DNA of 64,000 bases. Source: Halalkalicoccus jeotgali B3. GTDB taxonomy: Archaea; Halobacteriota; Halobacteria; Halobacteriales; Halalkalicoccaceae. Under the pieces are notes generated by a model. It was given only the letters and a program-made list of their open reading frames with translations, was not told the origin of the DNA and ran no database searches. Shown piece after piece: positions 1-8,004 of this stretch (position 1 is its first letter; the number at the start of each line of letters is the position of its first letter). Made by a program: the position numbers and the translations under genes. The DNA lies in NCBI RefSeq assembly GCF_000196895.1, contig NC_014297.1:2618468-2682467 (forward strand), in the 5' to 3' direction.

Positions 1-450
1 GAGCGAGTCGAGATACCGCGTCATGTCGGCGCCGTCGCCGCCGACGAAGGTGCTCCCCTCGGCCATCGCCAGGTCGCCACAGACGATCGCCCCGTCGATC
101 ACGAAGGCGACGTGATCGGGGGCGTGCCCGGGGGTCTCGAGGACGGTCAGGCCGGCGAGACGATCGCCCGCCGAGAACGTCGCGTCGGGGGCGACGCCGG
201 TTGCCTCCTCGAAGCGCGCCTCGTGGCCCGACAGAACCCATACCGTCCGCGAGTCGGCGTACTCGGCGATCGCCCCGACGTGGTCCGGGTGGGTGTGGGT
301 CACGGCGACGTGGCTCGCCGACTCGGCGGCGGCGTCGAGGGCGTCGGTGCGGGTCGCGGGGTCGATCAGGAGATCGCCCACCCGGTAGGCGTTGGTCGTC
401 CCGGTCGGCGCGCGCGTGGGCGTCGGGACCGAGAACCGGTCGAGGTCCAT
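1..450 (-). CDS. MBL-fold hydrolase (N-terminal part)
   Basis: Reads leftward from an ATG at 450 and runs off the window edge, so only the first 150 codons are seen. The metallo-beta-lactamase signature HTHPDH sits at residues 52-57, a third metal-binding His in PGHAPDH at about 109, and a bridging Asp in VCGD at about 126. This order matches glyoxalase II-like hydrolases that bind two metal ions and cleave thioesters or similar substrates. No signal peptide is seen, so it is probably cytoplasmic. The substrate cannot be told from this part. The next gene upstream on the same strand is a winged-helix regulator ending 30 bases away, but a functional link is only a guess. Confidence 0.85.
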   Translation of the reverse strand, partial: MDLDRFSVPTPTRAPTGTTNAYRVGDLLIDPATRTDALDAAAESASHVAVTHTHPDHVGAIAEYADSRTVWVLSGHEARFEEATGVAPDATFSAGDRLAGLTVLETPGHAPDHVAFVIDGAIVCGDLAMAEGSTFVGGDGADMTRYLDSL

Positions 451-480
451 ACACGGAGTTGGTCGCGCCGGATCGAGAAC

Positions 481-756
481 CTACCGGCGCAGGAAGTAGA
501 CCTGTTTTCTCGCGTCCCGGAAGCTATAGCGCGAGGCGACGATGTCGACTTCCTCCAGCCGGTTCAGCGCGTAGCGGACGGTTCGGTCGGGCAACAGCGA
601 TTCCTCGGCGAGTCGGCCCTGTGAAAGCGGCGCGTCCGTCTCGAGGACCTTCGCGACGAGTTTGGCACTCGGCGGCAGTTCGACGAGCCGTTCGGTGTAC
701 TCCTCCTCCGAAAGAACCGCTTCCGTCCCGCTCAGGCCGTCCGCGCGTGTACTCAT
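481..756 (-). CDS. Winged-helix (MarR-like) transcriptional regulator
   Basis: A 91-residue acidic protein. Residues about 28-88 have the helix-turn-helix plus wing pattern: the segment LSQGRLAEESLLPDRTVRYA looks like recognition helices, followed by LNRLEEVDIV and a beta wing ending KQVYFLRR. Small single-domain regulators of this kind are very common in haloarchaea. It is divergent from the PPOX-type oxidoreductase at 883, and the shared 126-base gap carries an AT-rich inverted repeat, so it may control itself or its neighbour. No ligand domain is present. Confidence 0.8.
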   Translation of the reverse strand: MSTRADGLSGTEAVLSEEEYTERLVELPPSAKLVAKVLETDAPLSQGRLAEESLLPDRTVRYALNRLEEVDIVASRYSFRDARKQVYFLRR

Positions 757-792
757 GGGCGACTATCGCGCGGGACCCGTGGTAAACATTGG

Positions 793-817
793 CTATAGTT
801 ATATGAAAACAATATAG
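793..817. promoter_or_regulatory. AT-rich inverted repeat in a divergent promoter
   Basis: CTATA at 793-797 and TATAG at 813-817 form an inverted repeat in an unusually AT-rich patch (about 785-840) in otherwise GC-rich DNA. It lies between the winged-helix regulator (start 756) and the oxidoreductase (start 883). It could hold TATA boxes for both directions and an operator for the regulator. The arms are short, so the operator reading is inference. Confidence 0.4.
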
Positions 818-882
818 ACACACTAAGGAGTATAATTGTCATATTGAGGAACGGCTTTCGGCCCGTCGGTCCAATCGGGGGT

Positions 883-1281
883 ATGGCATCGATCCCCGAG
901 GAGTACGAGGGGCTGTTCGGCCGGAAGACGTTCGCACACGTCGCGACGCTCATGGACGACGGCACCCCGCAGGTGACGCCGGTCTGGGTCGACTACGACG
1001 GCGAGTACGTCCTGATCAACACGGTGCGGGGCCGCCAAAAGGAACGCAACCTGACGCGCGATCCGAAGGTCGGCCTCTCGATCCTCGACCCCGAGGACCC
1101 CTACACGTACCTCTCGATCCGGGGGGAAGTCGCGGAGGTGACCGAGGACGGCGCCGTCGAGCACATCGACTCGCTGGCCCGCCGGTACATGGACGTCGAG
1201 GAGTACCCCTATCACGACGCCGAGGACGAGCCGCGCGTCATCGTCAAGATCCGCCCCGAGCGGGTGGTCACGGGCCAGTGA
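883..1281 (+). CDS. PPOX-class flavin/F420-dependent oxidoreductase
   Basis: A 132-residue single-domain protein of the pyridoxamine-5'-phosphate oxidase-like split-barrel fold. The opening (KTFAHVATLMDDGTPQVTPVW at about residues 15-35) and the following RGRQKERNLTRDPKVGLSI segment are typical of the class that uses F420 or FMN to reduce small molecules. The ATG at 883 is chosen over an upstream in-frame start because the family begins just before the EEYEGLF segment. It probably acts in the cytoplasm; the substrate is unknown. Confidence 0.85.
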   Translation: MASIPEEYEGLFGRKTFAHVATLMDDGTPQVTPVWVDYDGEYVLINTVRGRQKERNLTRDPKVGLSILDPEDPYTYLSIRGEVAEVTEDGAVEHIDSLARRYMDVEEYPYHDAEDEPRVIVKIRPERVVTGQ

Positions 1282-1289
1282 TTCAGTAG

Positions 1290-1299
1290 GATTTTATCC
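1290..1299 (+). promoter_or_regulatory. TATA box for the methyltransferase gene
   Basis: GATTTTATCC is centred about 26 bases before the GTG at 1321. That is the spacing expected for a leaderless haloarchaeal transcript, and it supports the GTG start. Confidence 0.55.
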
Positions 1300-1320
1300 C
1301 CCGACCGAAGTAGTGAAACC

Positions 1321-2028
1321 GTGAAGGGCAAGGAGTGGTACCAGACGGCCGAGGTCGCCGAGGAGTACGAAGACAAGCGGTTCTCCAGGGGCGGCCGGCT
1401 GATCGACCGCCGCGAGAAGGAGGCGGTCAGCTCCGCGCTTGGCGATCTGGAAGGCAAGAAGGTCCTCGAGATCGCCTGTGGGACCGGTCGGTTCACCGCG
1501 ATGCTCGCCGCCCGCGGTGCGGAGGTCGTCGGCCTCGACATCTCGGACGCGATGCTCTCTCAGGGGCGCGAGAAGGCGCGGGTGGCGGGTCTCTCCGAAC
1601 GCGTCGAGTTCGTCCGAGGTGACGCCGCCCGCCTACCGTTTCCGGACGGTCACTTCGACGCGGTGCTGGCGATGCGGTTTTTCCACCTCATCCCGAACCC
1701 GGATCGGTACCTCCGGGAGATCCGTCGGGTAACCGATGGACGACTCGTCTTCGATACGTTCAACACGCCGAGTACGCGCTCGATCTACAACTGGCTGTTG
1801 CCGATGGGATCGCGGCTGTACGCCGACGAGGACGTCCACGCGATGCTCGACCGGACGGGCTATAAACTGGCCGACTCCAGTCACGATTTCCTGTTGCCCT
1901 ACGGGTTGTACCGGGCGATCCCGCGCGCGCTGGCCGACGGGTTCTACCGGATCGAGTCGGAGCTTCGCGCCACCGAGTTCCTCGGGGAGTTCCCGTCCGT
2001 TTCCTACTGGAGCGCTCGTGTCAGCTAG
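1321..2028 (+). CDS. Class I SAM-dependent methyltransferase
   Basis: A 235-residue protein starting with GTG, supported by a TATA box 26 bases upstream. Motif I of Rossmann-fold methyltransferases is VLEIACGTGRFT at about residues 49-60, followed by VVGLDIS (acidic residue for the SAM ribose) and a motif IV/post-motif region FDAVLAMRFFHLIPN. This matches the UbiE/Methyltransf_11 group acting on small molecules or lipids. The substrate is not evident. A glycosyltransferase follows 65 bases downstream with its own TATA box, so they need not be one operon. Confidence 0.85.
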   Translation: MKGKEWYQTAEVAEEYEDKRFSRGGRLIDRREKEAVSSALGDLEGKKVLEIACGTGRFTAMLAARGAEVVGLDISDAMLSQGREKARVAGLSERVEFVRGDAARLPFPDGHFDAVLAMRFFHLIPNPDRYLREIRRVTDGRLVFDTFNTPSTRSIYNWLLPMGSRLYADEDVHAMLDRTGYKLADSSHDFLLPYGLYRAIPRALADGFYRIESELRATEFLGEFPSVSYWSARVS

Positions 2029-2040
2029 CTATCTATAGTT

Positions 2041-2070
2041 CGACAGGTGTCGGTCCACCGTATTTTTAGT
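2041..2070 (+). promoter_or_regulatory. Promoter of the GT2 gene with adjoining palindrome
   Basis: TATTTTTAGT at 2061-2070 lies about 28 bases before the ATG at 2094. Just upstream, CGACAGGTGTCG (2041-2052) is a perfect 5-base inverted repeat with a 2-base spacer, placed where a BRE or activator site would be. The TATA call is fairly secure; the palindrome as an operator is inference. Confidence 0.5.
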
Positions 2071-2093
2071 GTTCGGGCGCGGTATCCGGTGGT

Positions 2094-3053
2094 ATGGAGT
2101 TGTCCGTCGTGGTTCCGACATTGAACGGTCGGCGACAGCTCGTGGGCTGTCTCGACGCGCTCCGCGAGCGCCTGCCGGCCGTCGAGACCATCGTCGTCAA
2201 CGGACCCTCGACGGACGGCACGAGCGGCATGGTCCACGAGCGCCCCGACGTGGACGTACTCGTGGAGATCGCCGACCGGAACATCAACGTCGCGCGAAAC
2301 GCCGGCCTGGAGGTCGCGAGCGGCGAGGTGGTGGCGCTGCTCGATCAGGACCACCGTATCGAGGACGGCTGGGCGGGGGCGATCGAGGCCGGGATCGCCG
2401 GCAACGACATCGACGCCGTCACCGGCCCGACCCACCGGCCGATCCGCGGGGGCCACACCACCGAAGCCCGGGAACGCCGGACCATCGCCGGGCGGGAGGT
2501 CACCTACTTCAACGGCGGGAACGTCGCGCTGACCCGGGCGGTCCTCGACGAGTTGGACGGGTTCGACGAGTACCTCGAGACCGGCGGGGCACGCGATCTG
2601 GCCCACCGGCTCGCGGGTCAGGGCCGGGCCGTGAGCTGGCAGTCGGCAATGGGCGTCCGCGAGGGGGTCGAAACCGACGGCGGGGACGACACCGACCCAC
2701 GGATCGTCCACCGGGCCAGCAGCTTCATCGGCAGCGAGGCCAGCCAGCGCTGGGGACTCAAGTACCGGGCGTTGGCCTACCGGCTCGCGAAGAACTACGG
2801 TCCGCGACCGACGGTGCTTCGGCGGCTGGTCGGCCATACGGCCGCCGACGGCGTCACCTCCGCACGGAGCGTTCTCCGAGGAAGCGTGCGGCCCACCGCG
2901 TGGGTCGGCGGCGGGAGCGCGGTGACGGCAAACACGCTCGTCGGGCTGAAAGACGGCCTGCGGGCACGCGTGAGTGACCGAACGCCGCGGCGAAACCCCC
3001 ACGGGATCTCCGGGCGACGCGATCGGGCGATCGAACGGTACGACTGGCGATAA
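2094..3053 (+). CDS. GT-A glycosyltransferase (family 2-like)
   Basis: A 319-residue protein with a GT2 N-terminus: the beta-strand start ELSVVVPTLNGRRQL, then VETIVVNGPSTDGTS, and the metal/nucleotide-sugar acidic motif LLDQDHRIEDGW (DxD-like DQD at about residues 83-85). The FNGGNVALTRAVLDELDGFDE segment (about 140-160) matches the acceptor-side region of GT2 enzymes. No transmembrane helix is evident, so it is probably cytoplasmic or peripheral. It would transfer a sugar from a nucleotide-sugar to a lipid or glycan. Donor and acceptor are unknown. The C-terminal 100 residues are basic and variable. Confidence 0.82.
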   Translation: MELSVVVPTLNGRRQLVGCLDALRERLPAVETIVVNGPSTDGTSGMVHERPDVDVLVEIADRNINVARNAGLEVASGEVVALLDQDHRIEDGWAGAIEAGIAGNDIDAVTGPTHRPIRGGHTTEARERRTIAGREVTYFNGGNVALTRAVLDELDGFDEYLETGGARDLAHRLAGQGRAVSWQSAMGVREGVETDGGDDTDPRIVHRASSFIGSEASQRWGLKYRALAYRLAKNYGPRPTVLRRLVGHTAADGVTSARSVLRGSVRPTAWVGGGSAVTANTLVGLKDGLRARVSDRTPRRNPHGISGRRDRAIERYDWR

Positions 3054-3103
3054 CCCCGCCGGAGGGGATTGTCACGTCCTATCAGGGATGTAAAGAATAG
3101 AAA

Positions 3104-3141
3104 CTATTATATAGAACCGCTAACGACCCCTATCTGAGGAG
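3104..3141 (+). promoter_or_regulatory. Thermosome promoter and ribosome binding site
   Basis: An AT-rich TATA element (CTATTATATAG, about 3105-3115) is followed by a short leader with GAGGAG at 3136-3141, five bases before the ATG at 3147. A leader with a Shine-Dalgarno sequence stands out in a window where most promoters look leaderless, and fits a highly expressed chaperonin gene. Confidence 0.6.
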
Positions 3142-3146
3142 TACAT

Positions 3147-4730
3147 ATGTCACAAGCATCACAGCGGCGCATGGGCGGACAGCCGGTCTTCATTCTCAAC
3201 GACGACAGCTCCCGGACGCAGGGCAAGGACGCACAGTCCTCGAACATCGCGGCGGGCAAGGCCGTCGCCGAGGCCGTACGCACGACGCTCGGCCCGCGCG
3301 GGATGGACAAGATGCTCGTCGACAGTTCGGGCGAGGTCGTCATCACCAACGACGGGGCAACGATCCTGAACGAGATGGACATCGAGCACCCCGCGGCCCA
3401 GATGATCGTCGAGGTCGCCCAGACCCAGGAGGACGAGGTCGGCGACGGGACGACGACGGCCGCGGTGCTCGCCGGCGAACTGCTCGCACAGGCCGAGGAC
3501 CTCTTCGAGGACGACGTCCACCCGACGACGATCGTCGAGGGGTATCACGAGGCCGCCCGCATCGCCCAGGAGGCGATCGAGGAGATCACCGTCGAGGGCG
3601 AACTCGATGACGAGCACCTCCGCGCGGTCGCTGAATCCAGCATGACCGGCAAGGGCACCGGCGACATCGGCGCCGAACGGCTCGCGGAGATCGTCGTGGA
3701 GACGGTCAAGCAGGTCCGAACCGACGAGGGCATCGCGCGTGACGAGATCCGCGTCCAGCCCCAGGTCGGCGGCTCGTCGAGCGCGACGAAACTCGTCGAG
3801 GGCGTCATCGTCGACGAGGAGCCCGCAAACGACAACATGCCCCGCTCGGTCGAGGACGCGACCGTTGCGGTGCTCGACATGGAACTCGGCGTCCGAGAAG
3901 CAAGCATCGACGCCGAGTACAACATCACCGATATCGACCAGCTCAACGCCGCCATCGAGGCAGAAGAGGGCGAGCTTCGGGGCTACACCGAGAAACTCTC
4001 GGCGGCGGGCGTCGACGTCGCCTTCGTTACCGACGACATCGAGGACCGCGTCGCGAGCGCGCTCGCGGAGGCCGGCATTCTGGCCTTCGAGAACGTCGGC
4101 AACAAGGACGCCCGCGCGATCGCGCGAGCGGTCGGCGCGAAACGGATCGGTAGCCTCGAGGACCTCGACAGCGAGGACTTCGGGCACGCCGAATCGACCG
4201 CCGTCGAGAAGTACGGCGACGATGAGCTCGCGTTCGTCGAGGGTGGTGCCGAGGCCGAGGCCGTCACGCTGTTCCTCCGTGGGGGCACCGAACACGTCGT
4301 CGACGAGCTCGAACGCGCGCTCGACGACGCGCTCGACGTCGTGACCGCCGCGCTCGATTCGGGCGGGATCGTCCCCGGCGCGGGCGCGACCGAGATCGCC
4401 ATCGCCGAACGAGTCCGCAGCGAGGCCGCCGGCATCTCCGGGCGCAAACAGCTCGCCGTCGAGGCCTTCGCCGACGCCGTCGAAGTCCTGCCCCGGACGC
4501 TGGCGCGCAACACCGGCATGGATCCCATCGACGCGCTGGTCGACCTGCGCGCCGAGTACGATTCTAGCGGTCGGGCGGGGATCATCTCGAAGGGTCAGAC
4601 CGGCGAGGTCGCAGACCCCATCGAGGAGGGCGTCTTCGACCCCGCCGCCGTCAAGCGCGAGGCCGTCGAGAGCGCCACCGAGTCCGCGACGATGATCGTC
4701 CGCATCGACGACATCATCGCCGCCGACTGA
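3147..4730 (+). CDS. Thermosome (group II chaperonin) subunit, CCT3-like short form
   Basis: A 527-residue group II chaperonin subunit that folds proteins in an ATP-driven double ring in the cytoplasm. Visible signatures are [10 protein letters not shown] (47-56), NDGATIL (68-74), the ATPase GDGTTT motif (99-104) and [12 protein letters not shown] near residue 405. It ends right after IDDIIAAD, with no acidic/Gly-Met-rich tail of the kind found on many thermosome subunits. Its length is like the tail-less third subunit (CCT3) known from Haloferax, so it is probably one of several paralogues. It stands alone with its own promoter, a Shine-Dalgarno site and a T-run downstream. Confidence 0.95.
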   Translation: MSQASQRRMGGQPVFILNDDSSRTQGKDAQSSNIAAGKAVAEAVRTTLGPRGMDKMLVDSSGEVVITNDGATILNEMDIEHPAAQMIVEVAQTQEDEVGDGTTTAAVLAGELLAQAEDLFEDDVHPTTIVEGYHEAARIAQEAIEEITVEGELDDEHLRAVAESSMTGKGTGDIGAERLAEIVVETVKQVRTDEGIARDEIRVQPQVGGSSSATKLVEGVIVDEEPANDNMPRSVEDATVAVLDMELGVREASIDAEYNITDIDQLNAAIEAEEGELRGYTEKLSAAGVDVAFVTDDIEDRVASALAEAGILAFENVGNKDARAIARAVGAKRIGSLEDLDSEDFGHAESTAVEKYGDDELAFVEGGAEAEAVTLFLRGGTEHVVDELERALDDALDVVTAALDSGGIVPGAGATEIAIAERVRSEAAGISGRKQLAVEAFADAVEVLPRTLARNTGMDPIDALVDLRAEYDSSGRAGIISKGQTGEVADPIEEGVFDPAAVKREAVESATESATMIVRIDDIIAAD

Positions 4731-4738
4731 GCGCACGC

Positions 4739-4787
4739 ACTTTTTTACACTTCGGGTGTCCTCACACGCTTCGCGTGCTTCGGACAC
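4739..4787 (+). terminator. T-run terminator plus nested hairpin after the thermosome gene
   Basis: A run of T residues starts 9 bases after the thermosome stop codon (4741-4746), the usual archaeal termination signal. Just beyond is a nested hairpin: GTGTCC (4756-4761) pairs with GGACAC (4782-4787), enclosing CACGC (4765-4769) paired with GCGTG (4773-4777). It lies between convergent genes and may help end transcription from both sides. Confidence 0.55.
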
Positions 4788-4858
4788 CACTCGGTGCAAA
4801 AACCTGCACTAAAAAAGCCGCTCGCGCCTGCGCCGCTCACGGGTGCAACGGAGGACCG

Positions 4859-5464
4859 CTACACCGTCGGCAGCCGCCAGCCCCGACGCAGCGCGAGCAG
4901 GCGAAGGACGAGAGCCGCCCCGGCACAGCCGAGCGTCGCGGTTCCGACGGGGATAGCGATCGAGACGGCGATCCAGAAGACCACGCCGCCGACGACGGCG
5001 GGCGTCGCATAGAAGTCCTCGCGGAGGACGACCGGGACACGGGTGAGTAAGAGATCACAGAGGCTGCCGCCGCCGACGGCGGTCAGCGTGGCGAGGACGA
5101 CGATCCCGAAGGGGGTAAGGCCGGCCTCGTAGCCGACCGAGGCGCCGGTCGCGGCGAACGCGGCGAGTCCGACCGCATCGGGAAGCACCACGAGCGGGTG
5201 CTCGCGGAGGTCGCCGAACCGTCGGATGAGGACGAGCGCGAGCGCGACGCCGAGGAGCACAACCAGCACGTCGGTCGTCGCGCGGAGCGCGAGGGGGACC
5301 CGCCCGACGAGCGTATCGCGGACGATCCCGCCACCGAGCGCGGTTAGAACCCCGAGGACTGCGACCCCGAACAGATCGAGATCGGCCTCCGCGCCCTTGA
5401 GCGAGCCGACGATCGCGAAGGCGAGCAGCCCGATCACGTTCATCAGCGCGAAGGCGTCGCTCAT
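4859..5464 (-). CDS. TRIC/UPF0126 family cation-channel-like membrane protein
   Basis: A 201-residue polytopic membrane protein with two repeated halves. The first has NVIGLLAFAIVGSLKGAEADLDLFGV and GGGIVRDTLVGRVP; the second has LAAFAATGASVGYEAGLTPFG and GGGSLCDLLLTRVP. This duplicated three-helix pattern with conserved Gly-rich GGG(I/S)(V/L)xD segments defines the prokaryotic TRIC-like (YicG/UPF0126) family, proposed to be trimeric cation channels or, in some bacteria, glycine transporters. The ATG at 5464 is chosen because the family starts just before the first helix; an upstream in-frame ATG would add 11 non-hydrophobic residues. The transported substrate is unknown. Confidence 0.85.
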   Translation of the reverse strand: MSDAFALMNVIGLLAFAIVGSLKGAEADLDLFGVAVLGVLTALGGGIVRDTLVGRVPLALRATTDVLVVLLGVALALVLIRRFGDLREHPLVVLPDAVGLAAFAATGASVGYEAGLTPFGIVVLATLTAVGGGSLCDLLLTRVPVVLREDFYATPAVVGGVVFWIAVSIAIPVGTATLGCAGAALVLRLLALRRGWRLPTV

Positions 5465-5696
5465 GCAGTCGGTGTCGAATCGGCCCCGCGTAATCACCCG
5501 TTCGGTACGAACTGACCACCCGAGGCGAGCGCCCGATCACGAATCCACCCCGGTCATCCGCCAGCCGGCGAGGGCGATGGGCGAAAGCCCGGGGACGACC
5601 GAGCCCGTGGGCTCTAAACGCACCGGTAGCGGCGATCCGAATGAGCCTTCCATCGCAACGAACACCCTCAACAGCGAACCAGGAGTATCGCGGGTC
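5465..5696. other. 232-base divergent intergenic region
   Basis: Lies between the TRIC-like gene (minus) and the SDR gene (plus). It holds a 6-base-pair hairpin GAGCCC-GT-GGGCTC at 5601-5614 and a TATA-like CTCTAAAC just after it (about 5612-5619), which is too far from the ATG at 5697 to make that transcript leaderless. A 38-codon minus-strand reading frame (5537-5653) is possible but unsupported. Confidence 0.35.
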
Positions 5697-6581
5697 ATGA
5701 CCAGTCAGGAAGCCCGCGAGAAGGCAGCGGCGATCGAGGCCCAGGAACAGGACCGCCAGCCCGGCCTCGAAAGCGAGATGCAACCGCCCGCGGAGTTCAT
5801 CCGCGAGGACTACGAGGGCAGCGGCAAACTCGAAGGGAACGTCGCGATCGTCACCGGCGGGGACAGCGGGATCGGTCGCGCGGCCGCGGTGCATTTCGCC
5901 CGAGAGGGGGCTGACGTCGCCGTGCTGTACCTCGACGAGGAGGCCGACGCCGAGACGACCGCTGAAATGGTCGAGGACGAGGGCCAAGAGAGCCTGACGA
6001 TCGCGGGCGACGTCCGCGACAGCGCGTTCTGCCAGGTGGCCGTCGAGGAGGTCGTCGAGGAGCTCGGTGATCTGAACGTCCTGGTGAACAACGCGGCGGT
6101 CCAGGTCGTGAAGACCGATCTGACCGACATCACCGACGAGCAGTGGGAGGAAACGTTCGCAACGAACATCCACGGCTACTTCTACATGACCAAGGCGGCG
6201 CTGCCCCACCTGCAGGACGGCGATACGATCGTCAACACGACCTCGATAAACGCGTTCAAGGGCAACGACACCCTGGTCGACTACTCGACGACCAAGGGTG
6301 CGATCGTCGCCTTTACCCGCTCGCTCTCCCAGCAACTCGCGGGCGAAGGGGTTCGCGTCAATCAGGTCGCACCGGGGCCGATTTGGACGCCGCTCATCCC
6401 GGCGACGATCGGCCAGTTCGACCCCGAGGCGGTCGCCGAGTTCGGCCGGGACGTCCCGATGGGCCGGCCGGGCCAGCCGAGCGAACTCGGCCCGGCGTAC
6501 GTCTATCTGGCCTGCGAGGATTCGTCCTATATGAGCGGCCAGACGCTCCACATAAACGGCGGGTCGATCATCGGCGGGTAA
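5697..6581 (+). CDS. Short-chain dehydrogenase (YhdF/general-stress-39 type)
   Basis: A 294-residue SDR oxidoreductase. After a 45-residue charged N-terminal extension, the NAD(P)-binding TGGDSGIGRA motif appears at about residues 56-65. Then come NNAAVQ (structural NNAG variant), the catalytic Ser in NTTSINA, and YSTTKGA (YxxxK). The family's long N-terminus containing QPG...MQPPAEF is typical of the bacterial general stress protein 39/YhdF branch, whose real substrate is not settled. The ATG at 5697 gives the family's usual length. The protein is cytoplasmic. Confidence 0.9.
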   Translation: MTSQEAREKAAAIEAQEQDRQPGLESEMQPPAEFIREDYEGSGKLEGNVAIVTGGDSGIGRAAAVHFAREGADVAVLYLDEEADAETTAEMVEDEGQESLTIAGDVRDSAFCQVAVEEVVEELGDLNVLVNNAAVQVVKTDLTDITDEQWEETFATNIHGYFYMTKAALPHLQDGDTIVNTTSINAFKGNDTLVDYSTTKGAIVAFTRSLSQQLAGEGVRVNQVAPGPIWTPLIPATIGQFDPEAVAEFGRDVPMGRPGQPSELGPAYVYLACEDSSYMSGQTLHINGGSIIGG

Positions 6582-6603
6582 GTGAGTAAGCGAAACGCTT
6601 CGC

Positions 6604-7377
6604 TCAGAACGAGATCGTCACGTCGGAGCCGACGCCAACACCGAAGGCGTCGTCGCCGCGGCCGACGTTGACCGCGAGCTCGACGTTGCCGTGGCTGCCG
6701 ACGGTGACCAGCCGGTGGCCGGGTTCGACACCCGCGTAGCTCCGCTCTGCGGGGACGGCGGTGCCGTTGACGGCGACCTCATCGCCGAAACGGTCCTCCA
6801 GAAGGCTCCCGGGGATGTTGGTGATCGCGTTCCCGAAACGATCGGTGACCAGTACCTCACCGCTCGCCTCCCGGCCCCGGAGGTCGGGTTCGGGGAAGCG
6901 AAGCTCCTCGGGGTCGTCGAGCGCCGAGAGCCACCCGAGTCCCTCCAACTCGTCGACGCCGGTTTCGTGGACCGCCGCGACAGCAGGTGCAAAAACGTCC
7001 CGGCCGTCGAAGGTGCTCCCCTCGCCGCCGGTGGCGGGGAATTCCCCGTGGTGGGGGTCGATCGCGAACACCTCAGGCTCGCCGAGTTCGCGTGCTGCGG
7101 GCATGAGGACGCCGTTGTCCGGTCCCACGAGGGCGCTCTCGCCGGCCCGGACGACGAGCGCCGCCCGGTCGGTTCCGACGCCGGGGTCGATCACCGCGAG
7201 GTGGACCGCCGGGGGAAACCACGGCAGGGTTTCACGGAGCCAGAAGGCGGCGGTGCGGGGCTCCTGTCGAGGGAGGTTGTGGGCGACGTCGACCAGTTGG
7301 GCGTCGGTGCGCGAGAGCAGGACGCCCTTCATCGCCGCGGGGTACGGCTCACCGAAATCGGAGGCGAGCGTGATCAT
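6604..7377 (-). CDS. SAM hydrolase / SAM hydroxide adenosyltransferase (DUF62)
   Basis: A 257-residue protein of the DUF62 family, which hydrolyses S-adenosylmethionine to adenosine and methionine and is related to chlorinase and fluorinase. It shows the N-terminal ITLASDFG motif, VHLAVIDPGVGT (about residues 58-69), the GPDNGVL motif (about 84-90) and the C-terminal DRFGNAITNI segment. Its start overlaps the end of nadM by four bases, so the two are probably translated together. The reason for linking NAD synthesis to SAM hydrolysis is not known; the family may control SAM levels or act as a repair enzyme. Confidence 0.9.
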   Translation of the reverse strand: MITLASDFGEPYPAAMKGVLLSRTDAQLVDVAHNLPRQEPRTAAFWLRETLPWFPPAVHLAVIDPGVGTDRAALVVRAGESALVGPDNGVLMPAARELGEPEVFAIDPHHGEFPATGGEGSTFDGRDVFAPAVAAVHETGVDELEGLGWLSALDDPEELRFPEPDLRGREASGEVLVTDRFGNAITNIPGSLLEDRFGDEVAVNGTAVPAERSYAGVEPGHRLVTVGSHGNVELAVNVGRGDDAFGVGVGSDVTISF

Positions 7378-7892
7378 ATCCCGTTGGCGTCGGTCTCGCT
7401 GACCCGCTGGATGCGCTCGATGCCGTCGGTCTCGGAGATCACGTCGGTGACGGGTCCGGGAACGAGACTCTCCCAGTCCTCGTCCTCGATCATGCGTTCT
7501 CGCACCTCCGTCCCTTCGAGTTCCTCGCGGTTGAACATCGGGGACTGGCGGACCTCGACGCCCGCCTCCTCGAAGAGTTGAATCACGAGGGGGTTGTTCG
7601 AGTAGGCGACCTCGAAGTCGGGGCTCATGCTCTGGACGTGACTGACCCAGACGGAGTTGCGATCGAGGTCCTCGATGGGGACGGCGTAGGTCACCAGATC
7701 GTACTCGACGAGCGACTTGGTGATCATCATGATGCGCTCGCCGGCGGTAAAGGGATCGTGCCTGGAGTGTGAATCGCCGGCACTGCCGATCCCGAGGACG
7801 AGTTCGTCGACCTCGCTCGCGATTCGGTCGACCATGCGGTGGTGACCGTTGTGGTACGGCTGGAACCGACCGATATAGAACCCCCGTGTCAT
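7374..7892 (-). CDS. nadM: Nicotinamide-nucleotide adenylyltransferase (archaeal type)
   Basis: A 172-residue enzyme joining NMN and ATP to form NAD. The nucleotidyltransferase signature GRFQPYHNGHHRM (HxGH type) is at residues 7-19, and a C-terminal MIEDEDW region follows the usual archaeal layout. The ATG at 7892 is chosen because it places the conserved TRGFYIGRFQP start at the N-terminus; an upstream in-frame codon would add 18 residues. It is the first gene of a two-gene operon with the SAM hydrolase and is divergent from lonB, 112 bases away. Confidence 0.93.
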   Translation of the reverse strand: MTRGFYIGRFQPYHNGHHRMVDRIASEVDELVLGIGSAGDSHSRHDPFTAGERIMMITKSLVEYDLVTYAVPIEDLDRNSVWVSHVQSMSPDFEVAYSNNPLVIQLFEEAGVEVRQSPMFNREELEGTEVRERMIEDEDWESLVPGPVTDVISETDGIERIQRVSETDANGI

Positions 7893-8004
7893 CGTCCTGT
7901 CGAACCCGACAGGACGTGCCACCAAAAGCGTAGCGAGTCCGCCCAACGGCAGGGAGAAAGTATATCAGTTGCGCAACCTTCGTTTTCATCAGCGACCAGA
8001 TTCT

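Noticed and set aside
5537-5653. A 38-codon minus-strand frame upstream of the SDR gene
   Set aside because: No promoter, no hydrophobic or conserved pattern that I can recognise. It would need homologues to be believed.
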